Source: Alloacidobacterium dinghuense (GTDB lineage: Bacteria; Acidobacteriota; Terriglobia; Terriglobales; Acidobacteriaceae). Taken from it: a stretch of 64,000 bases of DNA. The position numbers and the translations under genes are program-made. The stretch's first letter is position 1. Each line of letters starts with the position of its first letter. The stretch spans positions 6,200,001 to 6,264,000 of the forward strand of contig NZ_CP060394.1 in the NCBI RefSeq assembly GCF_014274465.1, in the 5' to 3' direction. The notes beneath the pieces were generated by a model. That model saw nothing but the letters and a program-made list of their open reading frames with translations. It was not told where the DNA came from and made no database searches. This document shows, piece by piece, positions 16,374-24,393 of the stretch.

Positions 16374-17546
16374 TTATCGTGCCGGCCATGCCCACTTCGG
16401 CGTATTGAAGAGGGTTGCGCCCTCCAGCATAGTTTCGCCAAAGGCCTTTATCAAATGAAGGCGTGTGCAGATGGGTGCGGCTACCAGCGAGTCGATGAGG
16501 ACAGATGCATGTGACACGACGATGATCTGCGTGTGAGCAGCTGCCGCAAGGATCAACCTGGCAAGCGCTGGCAGCAGGTCCGGGTGCAGGCTGGTTTCCG
16601 GCTCATTGAGCACCATGAGCTGCGGCGGTCGCGGAGTGAGAAGAGCGGCCGTCCACAGAAGGTATCGCAGTGTTCCATCGGACAATTCAGCGGCGGAAAG
16701 GGGACGAAGCAATCCGTGCTGCTGCAACTGCAACTCGAAGCGACCATTCTGCAACTCTACGTAAAGTCGGCTGCCGGGAAAGGCGTCTTCGAGGGTCGTG
16801 GCGAGCGCCTCGTCAGAACGGATTTCAAGGATTGTCTGAAGAGCAGCCGCAAGGTTGCTGCCATCGTGATGCAGCACCGGGGTGAATGTGCCGATCTGGG
16901 CCACTCTCGCGGGAGATTCAGAGTCGGTGCGGAAGTGGTCATAGAACCGCCAGCCCCGAACGGCTTCTCGGACTTCCAGCATCTCCGGTGCTCGTTGCGG
17001 ATCGGCGACGCTGGCAAGCATGCTGTCGGTGTCGGCTAGATGCTGCGTCAGCATCACGGGTTCTTCGTCTTTCATGGTTGCGAGCCAGACGAAATTGTTT
17101 CTGCGGTCGACCATGGCGGAGGCTTTCCGGTACAGCGGTCCGTGCCAGATGCATTCGCGCTTCACTCGCGGATCAAGTTCGAACATCGTTGCCGGTGGTG
17201 GCTGCGGGGGATAGCCGAGGTCGATGCTGTAGCCGTATATATCGCTGCCGAAGCCGAGTTTTAGGCTGGCGACATTCCTTTTAGCGAGCCCCTCGACGGC
17301 ATGTGTCCCTTGGCGAACGCTTCGCGCAATGGTCTCAGGACCTGCCCAGAAGGTAGACGGCAGTCCGCCTTCGCGAGCGAGAGATCCGATCACGGCGTTT
17401 TGCGCTACATCGGCCAGCAGGCGCAGGGACCGATACACACTGGATTTGCCGCTTCCATTTGCGCCGGTGATGACGCTGAGTTGTCCAAGAGGCAAGACCA
17501 GATCGCGGAGCGATCGATACCCCTGGACAGCGACAGTGCGGATCAT
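16374..17546 (-). CDS. AAA-family ATPase, RecF/SMC-like (AAA_21 type)
   Basis: A 390-residue ATP-binding protein. Walker A is GANGSGKSS (about residues 30-38). The ABC-like signature is LSDGTLRYL and Walker B is LMVLNEPETSLHP, with the usual Asp before Glu replaced by Asn, followed by the switch His in VVSHAS. Such stand-alone ATPases resemble OLD and RecF proteins; some members work in phage defence with a nuclease partner, but none is encoded next to it. Function is not assigned. Confidence 0.8.
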   Translation of the reverse strand: MIRTVAVQGYRSLRDLVLPLGQLSVITGANGSGKSSVYRSLRLLADVAQNAVIGSLAREGGLPSTFWAGPETIARSVRQGTHAVEGLAKRNVASLKLGFGSDIYGYSIDLGYPPQPPPATMFELDPRVKRECIWHGPLYRKASAMVDRRNNFVWLATMKDEEPVMLTQHLADTDSMLASVADPQRAPEMLEVREAVRGWRFYDHFRTDSESPARVAQIGTFTPVLHHDGSNLAAALQTILEIRSDEALATTLEDAFPGSRLYVELQNGRFELQLQQHGLLRPLSAAELSDGTLRYLLWTAALLTPRPPQLMVLNEPETSLHPDLLPALARLILAAAAHTQIIVVSHASVLIDSLVAAPICTRLHLIKAFGETMLEGATLFNTPKWAWPAR

Positions 17547-17763
17547 CCATGCAGGATACTGTAGTGGCGATGCGGCGTGAGACTTAGGGTGTTATCAGCC
17601 AACCTGATCTTTCTTGTCGTCTCTCGGTTTGCCCGTAGCGAAACGTTCGGTTTGCCGGTCACTCGTTAAGATATCCGGCGCTCCATTAATCTATAGGTAA
17701 TCTTGCTACCCTGGGGGCGATTGCGCGCGGTTCCTTGGCAGGGCCGCTGTCTACGCATCTGTA

Positions 17764-18732
17764 TCAAACTAAGACGTGCCCATTACCGCCCGGCCAGAAC
17801 TCGGTTACATCCGCGTCCTTTTGGTAGCCTGTGCCAGGCGGGCCCCATGCCCATGTGTCAAGTTTTACCTGACGTATCTTGCCATCCGGTCCTCGGTCAA
17901 GGTCAGTGTCCTGTTCCCAAAGATGCGAGTTGAAGCGTAGCAAACGCTGATAGTAAAAACGCCAAGTGTTATCGCGTCGTGCTCCGAAAATGCCGCCCAT
18001 GGCTTTCGTAAAGGATTTCTTTTGTACGTTTGGCTCGATAACGGTTGTTCCCACCATTGCCTGCCGGCGCGCAAGCGGTATGTACATCGCTGCCGTGGCT
18101 CCAGCGCCACGAACGTCCGGAAGCGCCGGGCCACGGATATTCTTGGGACGAACCTGTTTGAGATTGCCCATGTCCTGGATCATTTGAGGGACTCGCGCAT
18201 CGTTTGGAGCTCCCACATCGGTTGCGGTCTCCAAGTTCTTGCGGTTTGCATGATACACAACAGGCTGCGAAGGAGAGCCGTCTACGATCACCATGCATCC
18301 GTCGACAGCCGCGGTGAAAAATATATCGGGGTTATTGGGATCTGCTTGATAGCCATTTTGGCCATTTAACTTTTGATCGAGAACATGCTGCTTCGCAATG
18401 TGATCGCGAGTTGTTTCGGAACGTGGACGCAACGTCGTACGAACGACGTGGTCTTCAATCCAAGGCAGGTAATAGAGTGCCATCCAGCCCTGGTTCAGGC
18501 GCTCGTCGAGATTATTGAATGCAACTGAGAGCTCGGCATGACCCCCTTTGGAGGTCAAGTCACCAGCGATGATCCGGAGGCGACCGGGCACTCCCTTGAA
18601 CTGTTCGGATACGCCACCCGAAAAGGTTTTTGTTTGCCCCTCTCCTGCTTGTGCGCCGGGAGGGACAACCGGCATTCGTGAAGCGAAACCGACAGGATCC
18701 TCGACAAAAGCTTTATTCAGTTCTCGTGACAT
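17764..18732 (-). CDS. Unknown protein, possible CNF/BLF1-like deamidase fold
   Basis: A 322-residue soluble protein without signal peptide or membrane helices. The central stretch FFTAAVDGCMVIVDGSPSQP followed by VVYHANRKN places C146 and H161 fifteen residues apart after a GC turn. The toxin deamidase CNF1 has its catalytic Cys866 and His881 with the same spacing, after a similar Ser-Gly-Cys turn. The remainder is not recognised. If the comparison holds, it would deamidate Gln in a target protein. This is inference from one motif. No immunity gene or secretion genes lie next to it. Confidence 0.4.
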   Translation of the reverse strand: MSRELNKAFVEDPVGFASRMPVVPPGAQAGEGQTKTFSGGVSEQFKGVPGRLRIIAGDLTSKGGHAELSVAFNNLDERLNQGWMALYYLPWIEDHVVRTTLRPRSETTRDHIAKQHVLDQKLNGQNGYQADPNNPDIFFTAAVDGCMVIVDGSPSQPVVYHANRKNLETATDVGAPNDARVPQMIQDMGNLKQVRPKNIRGPALPDVRGAGATAAMYIPLARRQAMVGTTVIEPNVQKKSFTKAMGGIFGARRDNTWRFYYQRLLRFNSHLWEQDTDLDRGPDGKIRQVKLDTWAWGPPGTGYQKDADVTEFWPGGNGHVLV

Positions 18733-18958
18733 GACAGATAGCCTTCCTTGCTTGTAATCAGCAATGGCACAGAAAAGAGACCAAAACGGAGGCTAGTCCA
18801 AGCTGCACAAGACTTATACAAGAAAGACGCAGCATTTTAAACCTGATTATTGATCATCTCTGATTCAGAGCATCACATGACCCGGACGAGATCGCGGGAT
18901 GCGAAATCTCGAAGTATCCTGGTCGTCGTACACATCGGCGCAAGCAGAGCAGTGTGTG

Positions 18959-19381
18959 CTAAACGCCCAGCAATACATGCGATGCTTTGATGATCGCGCT
19001 TACCTTATTGCCAAGTTGCAGATCGAGGGCTCTGACGCTGGCCTTTGTGATGGAGGCTACTATTGGAGTTCCGCCAGCCAGCTTGATTTCTACCTCGCTG
19101 TTCACAGCTCCGGGCTCCAGTCTTGCCACCTCTCCGGAGAGGACGTTGCGGGCGCTCAATTTCGCGTTCTCGACATTCTTCCCGACCATGACTTCAGAAG
19201 CTTTGATGATTGCGTGGGCGGCGCTGCCTTCGTGCAGGCCGAGGGAGTCGACGCTGTGGTTGGTGATGATGGAGACTACCGTTTCGCCACCCTGGAGAGC
19301 GAGCGTAACCTCGGCATTCACCGCGCCTTTGGTGACGTTCTTGACCGTACCGCCAAGCACATTGCGCGCGCTGATCTTCAT
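18959..19381 (-). CDS. Tandem Mop/TOBE molybdate-binding protein (molbindin-like)
   Basis: A 140-residue protein made of two Mop domains. Repeat 1 begins MKISARNVLGGTVKNVTKGA and repeat 2 begins KLSARNVLSGEVARLEPGAV; each ends in an AIIKAS(E/H)V(M/L) strand. Such molbindins store or buffer molybdate or tungstate in the cytoplasm. The start at 19381 is set by a perfect AGGAGG (19389-19394) at 7-nt spacing, although the frame is open to 19498. No modABC transporter lies beside it. Confidence 0.9.
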   Translation of the reverse strand: MKISARNVLGGTVKNVTKGAVNAEVTLALQGGETVVSIITNHSVDSLGLHEGSAAHAIIKASEVMVGKNVENAKLSARNVLSGEVARLEPGAVNSEVEIKLAGGTPIVASITKASVRALDLQLGNKVSAIIKASHVLLGV

Positions 19382-19711
19382 TCGGATACCTCCTGTGGAC
19401 TGGCCGACTGTGTCCGTAGATGATGGGATGAAACTCAGGTCGACCATTTCCACGCCCAGAAGTTTTACCACAATCGTCTGGTTTGCATCTAACTTCATTT
19501 ACTTCGATTTCTTCGATTTCCTCCATGAGCGCAGTTGAGGAAGTTGAGGAACTGCCGGGCTGAAGTCCCTCAAATGAGGTCGCTGGTTCTAAGCGGAAGC
19601 GCGGCTGTTACGCTGAAATTTCCCCCTTCACAAGCTCGCGGCAAATCCGAGTTCTAAAAGCTGATCCGAGGGTGGCCTATTTTAAGTGGTTTTACAAATA
19701 CACCGAAGAAT
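19382..19711. other. Intergenic region between divergent Mop and GAF genes
   Basis: Shared upstream region of 330 bp. It includes GCCGGGCTGAAGTCCCTC near 19556, a remnant of the GGGGCTAAAGCCCC repeat family. No further gene is supported. Confidence 0.5.
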
Positions 19712-20611
19712 ATGATTGTTTTCAAGAGTGAAGCTGAGAGAAGCAGCATGAGCGAAGGTACCGAGCCTGAAACTGGAATGGAACTTCGCGACTTACTGGT
19801 CGACGGCGAGTTTGCTCTCCGGCGAATATCAGGGGAGCGCAAAGATCGAAGATTCGAAGCCTTACATCGGTTGGCGCATGTTTTTGCGGAATCGCCGGAT
19901 GTTGGGCTTCAGCAACTGGTTGATATCGCTGTTGAATTTTGTGGAGCGGACAGTGCTGGCATCAGTCTGGAGGAACGAGACAATGCTGGTGAGTTGCGAT
20001 TTCGCTGGATCGCCATCGCCGGCAGCTTTGCCCACTACCTGCATGGAACCACGCCACGCTTTTTCAGTCCCTGCGGCACGTGCCTCGATAGAGGAAGGCC
20101 GCAACTCTATCGTGTTACCAAGCCTTATTACGATTTTCTCGGCGTCGTAGCTGAGCCGATTACGGACGGAATTCTTATCCCCTGGACCGCCGACGACATT
20201 CGAGGAACGATCTGGGCGGTGGCCCACCATACCGGGGAGGCCTTCGATATCGAGGACTACAGGTTGTTGAATAGCCTGGCGGATTTTGCTTCGATGGCAA
20301 TACGGCATGAGCGGCGGGAAGAATTGCTGCGGAGACGGGAAAGAGACGAGGCTTCTGCCGCGAGGGCTCACGAGCTTGCCCATCAAATCAACAATCCTCT
20401 ACAGAGCCTGACCAATGTCCTCTTCCTGGCATCACAGGGCGGAGAGCGGGCGCCGCGCTTTATCAATCAAGCCACCGTAGAGTTAACCGCGCTCTCGGAA
20501 CTTGTCAGCAGTCTACTCAGCGTGGGCAATGACGGCGACTGGCTGACGAAGGGCAAGTCGAAACCCTTTCAGCGCGAAACGAACGAAAAAGGCCTCCCCT
20601 CCAACCCTTAA
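19712..20611 (+). CDS. GAF sensor with HisKA-like H-box but no ATPase domain
   Basis: A 299-residue cytoplasmic protein. A GAF domain fills about residues 45-195 (LVDIAVEFCGADSAGISLEE through LLNSLADFASMAIRHE), with three Cys/His-rich positions in FSPCGTCLDRGRP. A coiled linker leads to ARAHELAHQINNPLQSLTNV, which looks like a histidine-kinase H-box (H-x-x-x-N-P-L). The protein then ends without the N, G1 or G2 boxes of a catalytic ATPase domain. It may be phosphorylated by another kinase or be a degenerate sensor. ATG 19748 is a possible alternative start. Confidence 0.75.
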   Translation: MIVFKSEAERSSMSEGTEPETGMELRDLLVDGEFALRRISGERKDRRFEALHRLAHVFAESPDVGLQQLVDIAVEFCGADSAGISLEERDNAGELRFRWIAIAGSFAHYLHGTTPRFFSPCGTCLDRGRPQLYRVTKPYYDFLGVVAEPITDGILIPWTADDIRGTIWAVAHHTGEAFDIEDYRLLNSLADFASMAIRHERREELLRRRERDEASAARAHELAHQINNPLQSLTNVLFLASQGGERAPRFINQATVELTALSELVSSLLSVGNDGDWLTKGKSKPFQRETNEKGLPSNP

Positions 20612-20927
20612 TACCGTCCGACTTTCAAGGCTCAGATCCATGGCCGAATGACTATCAGCAAAGGTGCGACTTATTTCAAAATCTTGCTGTATGGATTTTG
20701 TCAAAGATGGCGAAACAGACGCCGAGTCGAGTGAGGGGCTGCGCGTTAGCAAACTACAAGACACTGTGGCACTTGCAGAATTGAAGCTGAAGTATCGCGG
20801 AGTTTGTCGTTACCAAATCGCGGTGAATTTTGTTCCGGCTGTAACGCAACTGTAAAGCAATTGACACCCTGCGGGCTTTACTTAGGATGTGCTGGAAAAA
20901 TCCCCTTCCGGCATGGAGGAATGACGC
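20612..20927. other. Upstream region of the phosphoesterase gene
   Basis: A 316-bp gap. Its last part holds the promoter at 20861. A 63-codon frame (20664-20855) has no recognised features. Nothing else was identified. Confidence 0.5.
20861..20888 (+). promoter_or_regulatory. Predicted sigma70-type promoter for the phosphoesterase
   Basis: TTGACA at 20861-20866 and TAGGAT at 20883-20888 are separated by 16 bp. The start codon follows 39 bp later, preceded by GGAGG (20915-20919). Confidence 0.6.
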
Positions 20928-22538
20928 ATGCAAAAGCTTGTTGCCACGTCCCTGGCAGCGTTGCTGGTTTCGAGCCAGCTTGGCTCCCCCGTTGTTGCAA
21001 ACGCACAGCGGCACGGCGATACCGCGACCCCGATTCAGCATCTGGTCGTGATTTTCGGCGAAAACATCTCGTTTGATCATTACTTCGGAACGTATCCGAA
21101 TGCTGTGAACCCCCCGCGCGAGCCGGCGTTCTGGCCAGCGCAGAATACGCCAAGGGTGAACGGCTATACAGACGGGCTGCTGTTCAGCAATCCAAACTTT
21201 CTGAATACGGCTGGGAATAAGGATGGGGCGGTGAATCCATTCCGTCTTGACCGCTCTCAGGCCGCCACGTCTGACCAGGACCATGACTACACACCGGAGC
21301 AGCAGGCCTTCCACGGCGGCTTGATGGATTCGTTCCCGCAGTACACGGGAACTCCGGGACCTCCGCCGAGCGGACAGACGACGAATGGCCTGGTGATGGG
21401 CTACTACGACGGCAACACGGTGACCGCTCTGTGGAATTACGCGCAGCGCTACGCCATGAGCGACAACTCGTATGACACGAACTTCGGGCCATCCACTCCA
21501 GGTGCGATCAACCTGGTTTCCGGGCAGACGAACGGTGTCAGCGACATGAGCAATGCCGGTGGCGACGTGATCGAAGACGGAGCGGGTGGAACTACGCTGA
21601 TCAGCGATGCCGATCCTGTTGGCGATGTCTGCTCAACGACGACCGGCGCCTTGGTGCAGTTTAGCGGGCAGAACGTTGGCGACCTGTTGAACGTCCGTGG
21701 CATCACCTGGGGCTTCTTTGAAGGCGGATTTAATCTGCAGACGAAAAATCCAAACGGCACGACCGGCTGCAAGCGCTCGCACACCTCGGCGATCACGAAG
21801 AGCGCCAAGGCTGACTATATTCCGCATCACCAGCCGTTCCAGTACTACAAGTCAACGGCGAACCCGCAGCATGTGCGTCCGAGCTCGACGTGGATGGTCG
21901 GCCAGACGGATCAGGCGAATCACCAGTACGACATGGACGATTTCTATACCTCGGTGAAGGCGGGGAACATGCCGGCGGTGAGTTTCCTGAAGGCTCCTGG
22001 TTATCAGGATGCGCATGCCGGTTATTCTGATCCGCTGGATGAGCAGACGTTCGTGGTGCAGGTCATTAACTTCCTGCAGCAGCGGCCAGAGTGGAAGTCG
22101 ACGGCGGTTGTGATTGCGTATGACGACTCAGACGGCTGGTACGACCACCAGATGAGCCCAATCGTTAACCAGTCGCAGACGGCAGCGGATGCGTTGACGG
22201 CGCCCGGGCAGTGCGGCAGCAGCGCCAACACTGCTCTTGGTGGCCCGAATGCAGATCATGTGCAGGGACGCTGCGGCTACGGTCCACGGCTTCCGCTGCT
22301 GGTGATTTCGCCCTATGCGAAGCGTAACTATGTCGATCACACGATTACCGACCAGAGCTCGATCACTCGCTTTATTGAAGATAACTGGCTCGGTGGACAG
22401 CGCATTTCTGGTTCGTTCGATGCAATTGCGGGAACGCTGAACGGCATGTTCGAGTTCAAGAGGAACCCCAAGAATGACGGGCTGTACCTACTGGACGCGA
22501 GCACTGGCCTGGTAGTAGTCGATCAGGGTGGTCATTGA
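20928..22538 (+). CDS. Secreted phosphoesterase (phospholipase C / acid phosphatase family)
   Basis: A 536-residue exported enzyme of the Phosphoesterase family (PF04185 type). A cleavable signal peptide covers residues 1-25 (ending VVANAQR). The mature N-terminus HLVVIFGENISFDHYFGTYP is the family metal-site motif (E-N-x-S-F-D-H-Y-F-G). Further metal-binding stretches include YDDSDGWYDHQMSP and RLPLLVISPYAKRNYVDH. Relatives hydrolyse phosphomonoesters or phosphatidylcholine in the periplasm, so a phosphate-scavenging role is plausible. It has its own promoter and a terminator. Confidence 0.88.
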   Translation: MQKLVATSLAALLVSSQLGSPVVANAQRHGDTATPIQHLVVIFGENISFDHYFGTYPNAVNPPREPAFWPAQNTPRVNGYTDGLLFSNPNFLNTAGNKDGAVNPFRLDRSQAATSDQDHDYTPEQQAFHGGLMDSFPQYTGTPGPPPSGQTTNGLVMGYYDGNTVTALWNYAQRYAMSDNSYDTNFGPSTPGAINLVSGQTNGVSDMSNAGGDVIEDGAGGTTLISDADPVGDVCSTTTGALVQFSGQNVGDLLNVRGITWGFFEGGFNLQTKNPNGTTGCKRSHTSAITKSAKADYIPHHQPFQYYKSTANPQHVRPSSTWMVGQTDQANHQYDMDDFYTSVKAGNMPAVSFLKAPGYQDAHAGYSDPLDEQTFVVQVINFLQQRPEWKSTAVVIAYDDSDGWYDHQMSPIVNQSQTAADALTAPGQCGSSANTALGGPNADHVQGRCGYGPRLPLLVISPYAKRNYVDHTITDQSSITRFIEDNWLGGQRISGSFDAIAGTLNGMFEFKRNPKNDGLYLLDASTGLVVVDQGGH

Positions 22539-22562
22539 TCAGGTTGTAATTTTTCTCTTCCG

Positions 22563-22597
22563 GGGTAGCGGCCGGGGGCTGCTACCCTTTCTCTTTT
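22563..22597 (+). terminator. Terminator after the phosphoesterase gene
   Basis: GGGTAGC (22563-22569) pairs with GCTACCC (22581-22587), with additional GC-rich pairing inside, and is followed by TTTCTCTTTT. Confidence 0.75.
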
Positions 22598-22612
22598 GAG
22601 GGTCGGAATTTC

Positions 22613-24193
22613 TTGATTACACGAAGAAGGTTTGTCGCCGGCAGTGGGATGGTGCTGGCAGGTGGTGTATTGGGCCGCAAGATTTCTGCGGCAGAGAAGG
22701 CTGAGGCGCTTGATCCTTCGACATTGAAGGCGTTTGTGGATCCGTTGCCTGTTCCTGCGGTAGCCAAGGCAGTGGGTGTGCGGCAGAATCCGGAGGACAG
22801 CAAAGAGCAGATTCCGTTCTACCACGTCGCCATGCGAGAAGCGATGGTGAAGGTGCATCGCGATCTGCCGCCGACGAAGATGTGGACGCTGGGCGGGAGC
22901 TTTCCGGGGCCGACGATTGAGACGCAGATTGCGAAGGGAATGATTGTCGAGTGGATGAATGAGCTTCCGGCGAAGCATTTTCTGCCGATCGATCACTCGT
23001 TGCACGGCGCGGGCAAGGATGTGCCTGAAGTGCGTGGGGTGGTGCATCTGCATGGCGGGCGCACGCCTCCTGAGAGCGATGGCTATCCGGAAGAATGGGT
23101 GGTTCCGGGAAAATCGCAGACTTGCTTTTATCCTTCGTCACAGCATGCGGCGTTGCTGTTCTATCACGACCACACGATGGGCATTAACCGGCTAAACACA
23201 TATGCCGGCATGATGGGGATGTTCATCATTCGCGACCCGCGCGAAGATGTGTACGCGCTGCCGAGTGGGAAGTATGAAATTCCGTTGCTGATCTGCGATC
23301 GCATGTTGAAGACGGATGGGCAACTTGAGTATCCGGTATCAGAGAAGACGGGCGAGGTTTGGGTGCCGGAGGTTTTCGGCAATGCGATTCTGGCGAATGG
23401 GAAGCTGTTGCCGTATTGCGAAGTGGAACCGCGGCTGTATCGCTTCCGCGTGATGAATGGGTCGAATGGGCGGTTCTTCCGATTTTCGCTGGAGAGTGGC
23501 GCGGAGTTTTATCAGGTTGGATCAGACCAGGGATTGCTGGTTGCTCCGGCGAAGCTGAAGCGGGTGACGATGGCTCCGGGCGAGCGCGCTGATTTGCTGA
23601 TCGATTTCAGTTCGATGGCTGGTCAGCGCGTGAACTTTGTGAGCGACAGCTTTTCTATTTTGCAGTTTCGTGTGGGCAAGACTGCGGCGGGTGAACGTGG
23701 GGTGGTTCCAGAAAAGCTCCATGAATTTGAGCGGATTGCTGAGTCGAGCGCGGTGAAGACGCGGCAGCTGACGCTGGATGAAAACATGGACGATATTCAG
23801 CGGTCGATGGGGATGCTGCTGAACAAGACGCCCTGGCACGCTCCGATTACAGAGAAGCCGGTGCTGGATTCGACGGAAATCTGGGAGTTGGTGAATCTGA
23901 CGGATGATTCGCATCCGATTCATTTGCATTTGGTGCGGTTTCAGATTCTCGATCGCCGGCGATTCGAGGCGTTTCATTTTCAGGACAAGGGCGAGCTGTG
24001 GTTTACCGGACCGGTGGTGAAGCCCGATGCGAATGAAATGGGATGGAAGGATACGGTGCGCTGCGATCCGAATATGGTGACGCGGATTATTGTGCCGTTC
24101 AATGGATATGCGGGGCGGTATGTTTGGCATTGTCACGTGCTGGAGCACGAGGACAATGAGATGATGCGTCCGTTCGAGGTGGTGAAGGGATGA
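22613..24193 (+). CDS. Multicopper oxidase, CotA/bilirubin-oxidase type
   Basis: A 526-residue exported oxidase. The N-terminus has a twin-arginine motif (TRRRFVAG). All four copper-ligand clusters are visible: HLHGG (about residue 145), YHDHTMG (about 185), HPIHLHLVRF (about 438) and WHCHVLEHEDNEMM (about 505). They bind the T1 copper and the trinuclear centre that reduces oxygen to water. Likely substrates are phenols, metal ions or Cu(I), which cannot be separated here. The start is TTG 22613 with GAGG upstream. Confidence 0.92.
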   Translation: MITRRRFVAGSGMVLAGGVLGRKISAAEKAEALDPSTLKAFVDPLPVPAVAKAVGVRQNPEDSKEQIPFYHVAMREAMVKVHRDLPPTKMWTLGGSFPGPTIETQIAKGMIVEWMNELPAKHFLPIDHSLHGAGKDVPEVRGVVHLHGGRTPPESDGYPEEWVVPGKSQTCFYPSSQHAALLFYHDHTMGINRLNTYAGMMGMFIIRDPREDVYALPSGKYEIPLLICDRMLKTDGQLEYPVSEKTGEVWVPEVFGNAILANGKLLPYCEVEPRLYRFRVMNGSNGRFFRFSLESGAEFYQVGSDQGLLVAPAKLKRVTMAPGERADLLIDFSSMAGQRVNFVSDSFSILQFRVGKTAAGERGVVPEKLHEFERIAESSAVKTRQLTLDENMDDIQRSMGMLLNKTPWHAPITEKPVLDSTEIWELVNLTDDSHPIHLHLVRFQILDRRRFEAFHFQDKGELWFTGPVVKPDANEMGWKDTVRCDPNMVTRIIVPFNGYAGRYVWHCHVLEHEDNEMMRPFEVVKG

Positions 24194-24393
24194 GCGCTTC
24201 GCGCTGGTCTGAGTAGCTTGCTCAGGGATGACATCGTCTGAGTAGGAGTAGTGTAGTACCCTCCCACCCTTTCGCAAAATACGCGAAAGGATGGGGCACC
24301 CGTTTGTCGTACCTACAGATGCAAACTGCAGATCCTTCCACTTTTCCTTCGTTTTACTCAAGGTCCGCGTCAGGATGACAAGTTTTGGCGAGG
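24194..24393. repeat. Cluster of REP-like repeats between convergent genes
   Basis: The 200-bp spacer contains GAGCGCTTCGCGCTGG-like sequence (24193), the CCCACCC palindrome at 24263-24302 (arms CCCACCCTTTCGC and GCGAAAGGATGGG) and an interrupted GCAGATCCTTCC...TCAGGATGACA element at 24328-24380. Nothing else is present. Confidence 0.75.

Noticed and set aside
19382-19498. In-frame upstream extension of the tandem Mop gene
   Set aside because: A perfect AGGAGG with 7-nt spacing sets the start at 19381, and repeat 1 begins exactly there.
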